Below the pieces are notes generated by a model, which made no database searches, was not told where the DNA came from, and saw nothing but the letters and a program-made list of their open reading frames with translations. A program made the translations under genes and the position numbers. 63,046 nucleotides of DNA from Pseudomonadota bacterium (GTDB taxonomy: Bacteria; Bdellovibrionota; FAC87; UBA2466). Shown here in pieces: positions 15,568 to 24,544 of the stretch. The stretch lies in assembly GCA_009927165.1 (NCBI GenBank), contig RFNO01000071.1, positions 1 through 63,046 of the forward strand, read 5' to 3'. The stretch's first letter is position 1, and each line of letters starts with the position of its first letter.

Positions 15568-18184
15568 CAATAACAAGCCTCACTTTACCTGTCCTGGAGT
15601 CTCTTGGGATCTCGCCAGGCTTTTTAATATGAACTTCAATGTCAACCAGGCTCTTCTTTCTCATTGCTTCTTGTATTTTTGGAAGGCCCGAAAGCATCGC
15701 TTTTTTTATTTCATTTGAGAGTTCTGAGTTCTGAGAGTCGGTTTCAAGCACAAGGCGAATACTTTCGCCTTGATCGTCACTAAAAGCAATTAACTGAAAT
15801 AAGGAAATAGGCAAATGACTCAAAGCCTGCTGGATATCACGATAGTTCACATTCATTAAGCCCACACTCAACATGTCATCAGTACGACCTAAATACTCTA
15901 TTCTTCTTCCCATTCGCCCACATTTACACGGTTCGCTCAAGAACCGTCCGCTATCACCTATTTCATAACGCAGAAGCGGAAAGCTCAGCTTCTGCAAGCT
16001 TGTGATTAACATTTTCCCGACCGCTCCTTCGGGCAATGATTGACCTTTTTCATCTACTATCTCGATAAAATTGTAATCATCGATCACATGGTGTTCCGTT
16101 CCCTGACAATATTCGCACTGAAACCCGATCTGGCCTCCGTCATTGGCGCCAATGACAGAACTTATTCGTTTAGCTCCACACTCAGATTGTATCCACTTTC
16201 TATCAGCTGGACTGAGCGGTTGCCCACCAAAGATTACGGTTTCAATCTCAAAAGCGGGTTCGATTTTTTTACACTGGCGAAGAAGCGGCATGAGAACCGT
16301 TGGGATAGCTTCAATTACGTTAATCTTGAACTGTTTCCACGTTTGTAAAAACACATCAGTTTTTAATTCCCCGGCAAAAGCGAAGCTGGTTGCACCGACT
16401 CGACAGTTAATGTGGTCAAAGGATACAAAGCTTCCGTAGAGATCTCCGGCTAACATGCAATTAGCCACTCTGTCGCCCTTTTTAAGTCCAGCCCCCGCTA
16501 ATACTCGGATAGCGTTGGACACTAAAGCTTCCCAATCACTGCCATCGTAAACACTAAATTTAGGTTTTCCAGTAGACCCACCACTTCGAGTTACGTAACC
16601 GCCGCTCCATGAGCGAGTGCACAACCCATTGACTGTGGGGTCTGCTTGTTCCTCCATATCTTTTCGGGAGAGCACCGGAATCTTCTGCAAATCGACTAAT
16701 GAATTGATGACAAGGCCCTGTAAGCGTGGCCCGTAATAAGATGATGAACGAGCTATCTGAACCACTTCTCTTAACTTTTGCTCCAGAAGGAGTTTTCGCT
16801 CAACTTCTCCAAGACGTTCTTCCCAAAAAACAGGCTCATCTCTATCTCGCTGAAAAACAAAGTTACCAAATTGAGACAAGTCAAAAGCTCCATCATGAGG
16901 ATCATCAATTTCTCCGTTTGCCATTTCTCCTAACTCCACAATCCGCAGAATCCCTGCTTGAGTCAGATGGGAAGCCAATGGGGAAACTTCACTTTTGGCC
17001 ACTCCCAAGCCAACGGTTTGAAGATACCCACGCATTTCCTCCATTTGGACTAGAATGTCTTTTACCGTGCCAAAAGCACATATTTTTATCGTGCGATGTA
17101 ATGGAGACGGCTCAATCGCCTTATCTCGAGAACTATAAACAGTATGGCTGATACTGTTTTCTGGGCCCCAACATCGCCCTTCATTTTTTATCTCAGCTAT
17201 TTCTGCGACCATCCGCAGTTTCTGAATTTCAATCGCAGTATCCACTGATGCAGCTCCAGCGGGCAAAACTGTTTCCATATTTTTTAAAGCACTTACCAAT
17301 GAGCTGCCAAGTGGCTCCACGTTTCTTTCGTTTTCAATAAACACCATTTGGGGTGCCGTGCAGGCACTTTGATCCCAAACAGCCATCTCTTTCGCTAGCT
17401 GATGAGAAATCCAAGGCAATGTTTTTTCTTGGAGGCCCTTTTCGGTAACAATTGCCAGACTGAGTTTAGGTCCATAGACAATCACTTTGGTTCTTGCTGG
17501 GAGATCATTTCGATAAGCTTGGACGGCTTCTTCCCCGCCCCAAACCACGATTCCATCTACCGATCTCTTAAAAACCTGAATAACCCCATGATCTGTTGAA
17601 GAGTAATCGACGAGAGCAATGCTTCGGGTAATCACCCCATCCACGTCGATGCTTTCTATAGATTTGATGAGTCTGGGCAAAAAGAATTGCTCATCACTGC
17701 TTTGTTTTAAAAGAGTAATGTTCCCTGTAATTAAACCCTCAATGAGAGAACTTAATCCAACGAGAAAGACGTTTCCCGACAAGATATGCAGGACAACACC
17801 CAGTGGTTGAAAAGTTATTCGTGTACGACTTGACGGCTGAGAATTCCATTGCCCTCTTCGGATTCCTCTGAGCTCGCGTTCTAATTTTCTTTCCAGTCCA
17901 TTTCTGTCTAAAACCCTACTTATCGATGCAATAGATTGACGGATCATCTTTTCTGAAAAGCCCGTAACACCCGGCAACTCGGCTTCACATTCCTGTCGCA
18001 AACTAAAACCAGGATCACTCCACAACTTCCCCAAGTCCTGGAGTAAACTGAGTACTCTGTCGACGGGGTAAGATTCCAGTTCCTTCCTGCGAGCGTGGGC
18101 GAGCTGACAAAGCTCATTGGCTTCGAACGGTGTAACGGGTTTATCACCTGAGCGCCACTCACCTAGGAAAAAACGCGTCTTCAT
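15554..18184 (-). CDS. LuxC-like acyl reductase fused to a PaaK-like adenylating domain, 876 aa
   Basis: Residues 1 to about 440 match LuxC, the NADPH-dependent reductase that turns an activated acyl group into an aldehyde: GVVLHILSGNVFLVG, LKQSS, VVWGGEEA, and DQSACTAPQ with the probable nucleophile Cys275. The remaining 430 residues form a PaaK-like adenylate-forming domain with the P-loop SGGSTGKPK (534-542), EYCQGTEHH and CKCGRMG metal-like Cys, and an SRTGKVR end. LuxC proteins are normally about 480 aa, so this is a fusion. ATG 18184 overlaps the luxE-like stop (ATGA); a further in-frame ATG at 18292 is inside that gene. Acid activation and reduction on one chain is inferred. Confidence 0.88.
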   Translation of the reverse strand: MKTRFFLGEWRSGDKPVTPFEANELCQLAHARRKELESYPVDRVLSLLQDLGKLWSDPGFSLRQECEAELPGVTGFSEKMIRQSIASISRVLDRNGLERKLERELRGIRRGQWNSQPSSRTRITFQPLGVVLHILSGNVFLVGLSSLIEGLITGNITLLKQSSDEQFFLPRLIKSIESIDVDGVITRSIALVDYSSTDHGVIQVFKRSVDGIVVWGGEEAVQAYRNDLPARTKVIVYGPKLSLAIVTEKGLQEKTLPWISHQLAKEMAVWDQSACTAPQMVFIENERNVEPLGSSLVSALKNMETVLPAGAASVDTAIEIQKLRMVAEIAEIKNEGRCWGPENSISHTVYSSRDKAIEPSPLHRTIKICAFGTVKDILVQMEEMRGYLQTVGLGVAKSEVSPLASHLTQAGILRIVELGEMANGEIDDPHDGAFDLSQFGNFVFQRDRDEPVFWEERLGEVERKLLLEQKLREVVQIARSSSYYGPRLQGLVINSLVDLQKIPVLSRKDMEEQADPTVNGLCTRSWSGGYVTRSGGSTGKPKFSVYDGSDWEALVSNAIRVLAGAGLKKGDRVANCMLAGDLYGSFVSFDHINCRVGATSFAFAGELKTDVFLQTWKQFKINVIEAIPTVLMPLLRQCKKIEPAFEIETVIFGGQPLSPADRKWIQSECGAKRISSVIGANDGGQIGFQCEYCQGTEHHVIDDYNFIEIVDEKGQSLPEGAVGKMLITSLQKLSFPLLRYEIGDSGRFLSEPCKCGRMGRRIEYLGRTDDMLSVGLMNVNYRDIQQALSHLPISLFQLIAFSDDQGESIRLVLETDSQNSELSNEIKKAMLSGLPKIQEAMRKKSLVDIEVHIKKPGEIPRDSRTGKVRLVIDERL

Positions 18185-19311
18185 AGGTTGTCGCTCCGTT
18201 TCACAATCTCGCTTGCAGTCATGGCACATCCCTTGTTCTTGGTAAGCCCCCCTCGTCCCACCAAGGTGAAAGTAGGTGAGGCAGTTCCACACGCACAGGG
18301 CTTTTCATCCAAGTACCCAAGATCCGTCGAAAGGATGCTGAGATTAGGCATCATGGAATTAAAGGGAGTGATAAACTGGAGAAGTCCCACTTTTCCCGTT
18401 CCCATTGGCTTAAGAGAAAAAGGATCACGTACGATGATGCGATTGAACGCTGGGATATGAAAAGAATGGTTTTGGCACTCCAAGTACGGACTTCCGTGTT
18501 CGGCAAGTCCATAACCATCTCGGATCCTGACATCCGTTATTCCGAAAAGCTGATGAATCATCTCCCGAAACTTCTGTCTAGATACTTTTTTGTCCTCAGC
18601 TGCTTTCCAGCCTCCACCTGTCATCACTAAACTCTCGGGAGCCAATTTGACTTGTTGGTTGTTTTTCTGCATCACTTCCATCAAATCAAACAGAAAACTC
18701 GGAATTCCCATCAATCGGACCGGTCCCCCGCTCGCCTCAAACTCCCGGAGCTTCATGAGGGTCTCCTCAACGTCGAACACCCAACTGTCGTTCTTCATTT
18801 TTAGAGCGAAGTAACTTTCCCGGCTTGGGGCAAACCGTTGTCCATTTCTGACCGTGAAAGCGATCCCTAAATCTTTAGCATTTTTGGGATCGTATATGAA
18901 ATTCAAATAGGATGTCTTTTCTTTGGAGATCAATCCCTCTTGCCCCCATACTCCTGTTAACATTTCCTGGGCGCGTTCAAGGCTCTCAGAATCGAAATGA
19001 ATCTCGGTTTTTCGCCCACGAGTTCCTGATGAGGTCAGACTCAGCACAGATGACTCTATCGGCTTTGATAACAACAAGTATTTTTTCATGGCTTCTACCC
19101 CTATCCAGGGTAGTTTTTCAAAGTCGGCTTCCGTCTTTAATTGGTCAGGACTAAATCGCCGGTTTTTACAGATCGTTCTGAACTCAAGACTGGCTTGGAT
19201 CTGAAACTCAGCCATTTGCTGACAGGCATGTTGCATCACTTTGCACTTGGTCTCATCCCATGATAAGGGCTGGGGTTCACGGCATATTTTTTCAATGCTC
19301 GACAACTTCAT
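18181..19311 (-). CDS. LuxE-like acyl-protein synthetase, 376 aa
   Basis: The whole protein matches LuxE, which adenylates a fatty acid and holds it on its own Cys before passing it to LuxC. SSGTRGRK (94-101) is the ATP-binding loop, RDGYGLAEHG (264-273) the acyl-adenylate motif, and KGCAMTA (360-366) carries Cys362, close to the acyl-accepting Cys of luciferase-type LuxE near the C-terminus. Length equals that of known LuxE. Its ATG overlaps the stop of the GNAT-fusion gene, and its stop overlaps the LuxC-fusion start. Together with LuxC it should yield an aldehyde. No luxA or luxB is nearby, so light emission is not expected. Confidence 0.87.
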   Translation of the reverse strand: MKLSSIEKICREPQPLSWDETKCKVMQHACQQMAEFQIQASLEFRTICKNRRFSPDQLKTEADFEKLPWIGVEAMKKYLLLSKPIESSVLSLTSSGTRGRKTEIHFDSESLERAQEMLTGVWGQEGLISKEKTSYLNFIYDPKNAKDLGIAFTVRNGQRFAPSRESYFALKMKNDSWVFDVEETLMKLREFEASGGPVRLMGIPSFLFDLMEVMQKNNQQVKLAPESLVMTGGGWKAAEDKKVSRQKFREMIHQLFGITDVRIRDGYGLAEHGSPYLECQNHSFHIPAFNRIIVRDPFSLKPMGTGKVGLLQFITPFNSMMPNLSILSTDLGYLDEKPCACGTASPTFTLVGRGGLTKNKGCAMTASEIVKRSDNL

Positions 19312-20777
19312 AGCAACACATTTCCTTCGTAGCTTTTGCGGACAATATCCAACAAGCGTTTGGCCTGTTCGGTGGATACTTTTATGTCATCAAATGCCAC
19401 TTTTGTCGGACCGATAGATTGGAAACGCATGGCCAATTTGTCAGAAGCTTTAAACGGTATAAAACCCGAAATAAAAAAACCCACACTGGATAGTTGATCG
19501 TAAATTTGAGCAAGACCTGGTTCATCAACGGGCACGTCAACTGCCCCGTATTGATAGCCTTCTCTCAAAAAAGCTGCCCAATCTCGAATAATTTTTTGGA
19601 CAGCACTTCTTCCACTTTTGCTCAGCTCAAATACGACTGCATTCTGAGCTCGAAATACGTGAGCCTCAGAAACCCCTTCAGCCGGTAAAACTTGGAATCG
19701 ACTAGTGGGAACCCAACTCATTTTCAAAGGCTCAAGAAGGAAACCCAAGAGCTCACCTAAATTATTAGGAAGTTGTATGACTTTTCCAAAAGGATACTTG
19801 GCCCGTGGAAGAACCGACACCAAGAGTGAGTACCGTTCCATTTCTTTTGGATCGGCCCCCAGCCCGATCTTCTCGAGCTTCGCTTGCGTCTCCTTGGATT
19901 GACATCCGACGAAAAGAGCTAGGTCAGCGGTTCCATACCTCGAAACAAACCTTTGTGTATAATCATGATTGGTTACGAAATCTATCAAGCAATACTGAAA
20001 CGGAAGTTGCTCCAATTTTTTTATTACGGCTTGAAAGAGTTTGCTGAACAGACCTCTCGACTTTACTCTCGGATCGGTCACACCCAAACACGGCTCAAAA
20101 ACGAGGGGGGTTTGGTTGCACTGGAGCAAACCCACATGCCCGACCAACCTGCCATTTTTCAGCGCTGCTACGAAGGAAATAAGTTTCCCTTCTTTCATCA
20201 TCTGCGACATGCGTTCCGGATAGTAAACGGCTTCATTAATGTATTGGTAACCGTAGACATGATAAAACAGTTGGCTCAAAGCACCGGTTTCACTAGGCTC
20301 CATTGGTCGTATAGTCACCGAATTGTTTTGGAGTTCTTCTGCGGAATCCTGTGATCCCAAGACAGACAGCTGAGTATTCTTTGGTTTTTCCAAACTTGCC
20401 TTTAGGCAAATGGTTTGTCCCCCACGACCATGATTGTAAATAAAAATGCCTTCAAGCTGGGAAGCTAACTTCATCAGTTTTTCTTCCGCGGGACGGTTAG
20501 CATCCTGTATGAGAATGGGAACTCCGCGATTAATCACTTCAACAACCAAACTCTGCTCATTCTTATGTATTTCCAGACCGATCGGCTCCCCTATTACTGT
20601 ATCTGACACATTATTATTCATGACAGTTGCCAATGATGCTTCAATTGCGCTTTCTAGTGGCTTTATTTGATGGGTTGGAAGTTCAGCTTGTCGAGCATAT
20701 TTGACCACAAACTCTACGGCGGGGAAGAGAAATTCCTGACTCGGAGGAAAGCTGATCTTTGCTCTTGGATAACTCAT
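19308..20777 (-). CDS. RsbW-like ATPase domain fused to GNAT acetyltransferase, 489 aa
   Basis: Residues about 10-130 resemble the RsbW/anti-sigma histidine-kinase-like ATPase fold (FVVKYARQAEL...LESAIEASLATVMNN, VVEVINRG, GRGGQTICLK). The usual N-box Asn and D-G-G box are altered, so ATP binding is uncertain. Residues about 153-300 form a GNAT domain (VTIRPMEPSETGALSQLF, DPRVKSRGLFSKLF as the acetyl-CoA loop). The last 170 residues are unassigned and may be a second GNAT-like fold. ATGA overlaps join it to the PaaK-like gene before it and the luxE-like gene after it. It may acylate the pathway product or regulate an enzyme; both are inference. Confidence 0.72.
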   Translation of the reverse strand: MSYPRAKISFPPSQEFLFPAVEFVVKYARQAELPTHQIKPLESAIEASLATVMNNNVSDTVIGEPIGLEIHKNEQSLVVEVINRGVPILIQDANRPAEEKLMKLASQLEGIFIYNHGRGGQTICLKASLEKPKNTQLSVLGSQDSAEELQNNSVTIRPMEPSETGALSQLFYHVYGYQYINEAVYYPERMSQMMKEGKLISFVAALKNGRLVGHVGLLQCNQTPLVFEPCLGVTDPRVKSRGLFSKLFQAVIKKLEQLPFQYCLIDFVTNHDYTQRFVSRYGTADLALFVGCQSKETQAKLEKIGLGADPKEMERYSLLVSVLPRAKYPFGKVIQLPNNLGELLGFLLEPLKMSWVPTSRFQVLPAEGVSEAHVFRAQNAVVFELSKSGRSAVQKIIRDWAAFLREGYQYGAVDVPVDEPGLAQIYDQLSSVGFFISGFIPFKASDKLAMRFQSIGPTKVAFDDIKVSTEQAKRLLDIVRKSYEGNVLL

Positions 20778-22111
20778 GAGATGATGTCTTCCCTTATTCG
20801 TATGAGTTTTCCCGTTCTTTGATTTCGTTCAATGGAATTGACTGGAACAATTTTTACTTGAAGGGGTTCGATCAACCCTTTCTGAATCATCATTTGAAAA
20901 GCGGGACGACTCTCCACGATAACTTTGTGAAGTTCACGCTCCAGACGAGCAAATTCTTGTTGTGGCTCTTCGCTCTCTACTCGAATTTCAAGAAGGTCTT
21001 TCCCGGCTTTTCTTGACTTCACTAATTGTACAGTTCCAGACACACCAGCCACTTTCAGAACGCACTCTTGAATACTGGCATATTCAACGGAATCATAACC
21101 AATTCGTAAAACATCATCTCCTCTGCCAAACAGTTTAAAAAGAGGAGTTGTCCTCCCGCAAGGACATGGTCGTTCCAGCCACATTGCAAGATCGCCCACT
21201 CGATACCGTACAATCGGTGTGATTTTCCGGGGGTAAGCCGTAGCGTAAAGCATCCCGACCTGATTCGGTTCAGCGGCTTGTTGTTTTTCCTCGTTTACAA
21301 TTTCAATGAAGCACTGATCATCATGCGCATGAAACACTCCCGAAGGGGTCTCTTCGCATTGATAACCAATATACCAAGTATCTACGGTCCCATACCCAGG
21401 AGCTAAAATGGTATTTGTTCCAAACTTTCGTTTTATTTCCACTTTGTCTGCGTCGTACAAGTGCTCCCCACCGAAAAACACTTTTTCTATTTTTAATTTT
21501 TCGGAACCCAAGCTTTCAAACTCACGAAGTGCACTCAGCACGATACTGGAGACCCCGGTGACAACATTGATCTTAAACTGATTTACTACTGTATGAACAA
21601 ACTCATTCAAGCTGTTGTTCGCAAATGGAAAATTCACGCACCCATAATTCTGGAGCATTCGATTAATATGAATAAAAGTCATGTAAAGCGAACCCACGGC
21701 GAATAAATTGGCAACTCTATCTTCCGCTCTGAGTCCACAAGCATAAAAGCCGCGAGCATTGGGGAGATCTAAAGCTTCCAATTCACTGTGACTAAACAGA
21801 GTGGTTTTAGGCATTCCAGTGGTTCCACCACTTTGGAAAACAGTAAATTGTTCGGACGTGGGGACTACTAAATTATCGGAGTGCGGAGGAAGACTCGAAC
21901 GGACCTCCGAAGATTCTAAGGGGGGAACTTCTTGCAAAGGATGGGCTGCTTTGGGTTGATAGGCTTTCAATCGATTTTTATAAAACGGGAGTTGAGCCGC
22001 ATACGTCACATAAGTATTGAGTCGTTTTCTGACTTCAGGGTTTCGGTCGATGGTTGGGGTTTCTTCCCACGTATCGTAGAATCGACCCTGTTTTTTTTTG
22101 AGTAATGTCAT
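20774..22111 (-). CDS. PaaK-like adenylate-forming enzyme, first gene of the LuxC/LuxE cluster, 445 aa
   Basis: It matches phenylacetate-CoA-ligase-like enzymes: SGGTTGMPK (94-102) is the P-loop, PGYGTVDTWYIGYQCEE and YRVGDLAMW follow, CPCGRTTPLF has the paired Cys seen in the family, and NQRTGKL carries the C-terminal catalytic Lys. Such enzymes activate a carboxylic acid with ATP. It resembles the C-terminal domain of the LuxC fusion and may be its paralogue. A TAA seven codons before the ATG makes 22111 the first usable start, though no ribosome site lies close by. It heads the six-gene run that ends at 13172. The substrate acid is unknown. Confidence 0.85.
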   Translation of the reverse strand: MTLLKKKQGRFYDTWEETPTIDRNPEVRKRLNTYVTYAAQLPFYKNRLKAYQPKAAHPLQEVPPLESSEVRSSLPPHSDNLVVPTSEQFTVFQSGGTTGMPKTTLFSHSELEALDLPNARGFYACGLRAEDRVANLFAVGSLYMTFIHINRMLQNYGCVNFPFANNSLNEFVHTVVNQFKINVVTGVSSIVLSALREFESLGSEKLKIEKVFFGGEHLYDADKVEIKRKFGTNTILAPGYGTVDTWYIGYQCEETPSGVFHAHDDQCFIEIVNEEKQQAAEPNQVGMLYATAYPRKITPIVRYRVGDLAMWLERPCPCGRTTPLFKLFGRGDDVLRIGYDSVEYASIQECVLKVAGVSGTVQLVKSRKAGKDLLEIRVESEEPQQEFARLERELHKVIVESRPAFQMMIQKGLIEPLQVKIVPVNSIERNQRTGKLIRIREDIIS

Positions 22112-22241
22112 TAGTTTGTCTGGTTGTTCTTACAAAAAACTTCTCCTTTTCTTATCGGTATTTTCGCCTTCTAGCAGAAGCCTTCTTGTCATTTTGTTTT
22201 GAAGCTTTTTAATCAATGGTTTCGATTACTTGCGCTGAGCT

Positions 22242-23936
22242 ATGGAGGGGCGTTTTGGATGGCCTTTGATTGTCAGCTTTTTCATTTTCCATTATCTTCT
22301 GCAGATGCTTTGGTTCATTCTGATCGGCCTCTCTGCCCTAGGAGTTTCTGCTTGGTATACGTATCACTGGGATCTCTTTTTCAACTCTGACTTTGCAATG
22401 GTGGGTCTAGTAGGTCAACGAATCCTAGAAACGGGTGAACAGTTTATTTTCGTCCCCAAAGTTGGATACCAAGGGCTACTCATTGAGGGAAATCTCAGTG
22501 CTCTACTTTTTAAAGTTCTAGGCACTTCCCCTCAAGTGCTGCACTTAACTGCAGTCATTGCGTTTACCGTGTTTTTGGCCAGTTATTTCTTCGCTCTGCG
22601 CGTGTGGTTTGATTTGAAAGTAGCATGCATTTCAACTTTTCTCATGTGTTGGAGTTCGCCTCTGTTTTTTGAGAAAGTGTTACGGACGCAGCCAAACTAC
22701 CCAGAAACTTTTGCTTTGGGATGTGCTTTGTTTCTTCTCTACAAAAAACTTCTACACTGCTTTCGACCCTACCGCTTTGGACTTTTTGCCTTCATTTGTG
22801 GTTTTGGTTTTTATCTTTATGGTCAGATTGCATTTTTCTTGGGCAGCGTTCTTTTATCTCTTTTGGGGCTCCTTCCCGTGAAGCAAAGATGGTTTTTCAT
22901 TCGCTTTTCCTTGCTGGGTTCACTGGCACTTTTAATCCCCTCTGACTTTTTTTCTGACTTTTCCTGGAAGGGAGTACCCATTTTTATGGGGATCAGTTTG
23001 TTGGGGCCCCTTCAGTTAGGATGGATTCACCGAAAACGCATCAAGCTTTTTATTTCTCAATTCTATTCTCTTGTTTTAACATTTTTGGGATGCTTCCTAG
23101 TGGGATACTCTCCTGCCATTTATTATCGAATTACCCACCAATCACAGGTTTCCAGCCATATTAATTTTGTCGAGTTTTCTGAGGTGGTTTGGAGAAACGC
23201 ACAAACCCTCGCCTTATTTTTCGATGACTTTATGGTTTCTGCTGGCCCCATCCTTTTGTCTTCCGGATTGTGCGTAGCAGTTCTCGGCTTTTTTATTTTC
23301 TACCTGACGAGAAACCTGTTTGTGCGTTTGTGTGTTCCTTACAACCCTTTTTGGATCCTGGGCATTTTGATCCTAGTGGGTTTTCTTTTTGCCAAAGATG
23401 CCGGAGATGCTGCGAGCGTCAGATACACTTTAGGTTGGCAACTGGTGTTTAATCTTGTGATTGCTTCTTTGCTTGTGAGGTTAGCGCAGAACAAACTGCG
23501 GTTGGCCCTGATAATGGGATCCCTGTTTTTAGTTTTTAGAGTTTCGGCTCACTTATTCTTAGGATGGCCTGTGACCAGCCGAAGAGTTTTAAATACGACT
23601 TCCGCTTGGAATGAACTTCAACCTATAGCGGATTACTTAAAGGCCCAGCATATTTCTGCCGGTTATGCCGATTATTGGGCAGCCTATCTCACTACTTTTT
23701 GCACCCGAAAGGCCATTATTTTAGAGCCGCTCTCTTTTAACTATCTGCCTTTTTTTGAAAAGGAAGTGAACTCGCAAAATCGCATTGCGCTGGTAAAATC
23801 CAATTCCCGTTTATCCCTATCTCCCGTTTGGCCTAATTCCGATAACACTTTTTTGTTTCGGGGCCACCGATACCGAATTGAAAATACTCGCCATTTTCCC
23901 GATTGGACCGTTTGGATAATCTCAAAAGATATGTAA
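22242..23936 (+). CDS. polytopic membrane protein, probable GT-C glycosyltransferase, 564 aa
   Basis: About ten to twelve membrane helices. After the first helix comes NSDFAMVGLVGQRILETGE, with the early acidic residue typical of the GT-C fold (dolichol- or undecaprenyl-phosphate sugar transferases), and the C-terminal 100 residues form a soluble domain. No named family is certain. The ATG at 22242 has a poor ribosome site, and another in-frame ATG lies 22 codons later. It is divergent from the LuxC/LuxE cluster and precedes rfbC, which fits work on a surface glycan. Confidence 0.65.
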   Translation: MEGRFGWPLIVSFFIFHYLLQMLWFILIGLSALGVSAWYTYHWDLFFNSDFAMVGLVGQRILETGEQFIFVPKVGYQGLLIEGNLSALLFKVLGTSPQVLHLTAVIAFTVFLASYFFALRVWFDLKVACISTFLMCWSSPLFFEKVLRTQPNYPETFALGCALFLLYKKLLHCFRPYRFGLFAFICGFGFYLYGQIAFFLGSVLLSLLGLLPVKQRWFFIRFSLLGSLALLIPSDFFSDFSWKGVPIFMGISLLGPLQLGWIHRKRIKLFISQFYSLVLTFLGCFLVGYSPAIYYRITHQSQVSSHINFVEFSEVVWRNAQTLALFFDDFMVSAGPILLSSGLCVAVLGFFIFYLTRNLFVRLCVPYNPFWILGILILVGFLFAKDAGDAASVRYTLGWQLVFNLVIASLLVRLAQNKLRLALIMGSLFLVFRVSAHLFLGWPVTSRRVLNTTSAWNELQPIADYLKAQHISAGYADYWAAYLTTFCTRKAIILEPLSFNYLPFFEKEVNSQNRIALVKSNSRLSLSPVWPNSDNTFLFRGHRYRIENTRHFPDWTVWIISKDM

Positions 23937-23983
23937 AATTAAATACTTGGATTATCCTAGGATTCCTGGGAAAATAGTCTTTT

Positions 23984-24544
23984 ATGGAATTGGTGAAGAC
24001 AGATTTACCCGAAGTATTGCTGATCAAACCTCAAGCCCATCAAGATGCGCGTGGTTTCTTTCTCGAGTCTTGGCAGAAGCAACGTTATGAAGCGTTTGGA
24101 ATCAAAGATTCCTGGGCTCAAGATAATGTTTCTTGCTCTTCTCATGGCGTCTTGAGAGGGCTGCACTTTCAATTTCCCCGGATGCAGGGAAAGCTCATTA
24201 CGGTGCTTCAAGGTGAAATATTTGATGTTGCAGTGGACATCCGTCGAGGCTCACCTTCTTTTGGAAAATCGGTTTCAGTCCGACTAAGTTCCGATAATTT
24301 ACATCAGTTATGGGTTCCAAAAGGGTTTGCCCACGGGTTTATCGTCACTAGCAGTACAGCTATCGTTTCTTATAAGGCTTCTGAGTTTTATTACCCCGAA
24401 GATGAACGATCACTTCTCTGGAATGACCCACAATTAAATATCCCATGGCCAACAGAGGCAACTCCCCTGGTGTCCGCAAAAGATAAAGCAGGAAAAAGAT
24501 TGGCTGACATTGCTCCTTCTTCACTGCCCCTCTTTGAACCATGA
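23984..24544 (+). CDS. rfbC: dTDP-4-dehydrorhamnose 3,5-epimerase
   Basis: This enzyme converts dTDP-4-keto-6-deoxyglucose to the 4-keto-rhamnose form, step three of dTDP-L-rhamnose synthesis. DARGFFLESW, NVSCSSHGVLRGLHFQ (with the catalytic His of RGLHFQ), KLITVLQGEIFDVAVDIR, and WVPKGFAHGF are family hallmarks, and 186 aa is the normal length. The other rhamnose genes (rfbA, B, D) are not in the window. It follows a GT-C-like gene by 47 nt and overlaps the DMT exporter gene by ATGA, so a role in O-antigen or another deoxysugar glycan is likely. The assignment is firm. Confidence 0.93.
   Translation: MELVKTDLPEVLLIKPQAHQDARGFFLESWQKQRYEAFGIKDSWAQDNVSCSSHGVLRGLHFQFPRMQGKLITVLQGEIFDVAVDIRRGSPSFGKSVSVRLSSDNLHQLWVPKGFAHGFIVTSSTAIVSYKASEFYYPEDERSLLWNDPQLNIPWPTEATPLVSAKDKAGKRLADIAPSSLPLFEP

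Noticed and set aside
13172-22111. Bioluminescence (lux) operon
   Set aside because: LuxC- and LuxE-like proteins are present, but there is no luxA, luxB, luxD or luxR-type gene in the run, and the extra ligases, GNATs and exporter point to another product.
23954-23963. Perfect 10-bp palindrome ATCCTAGGAT before rfbC
   Set aside because: Too short to assign as an operator; no second copy was seen near other genes of the window.
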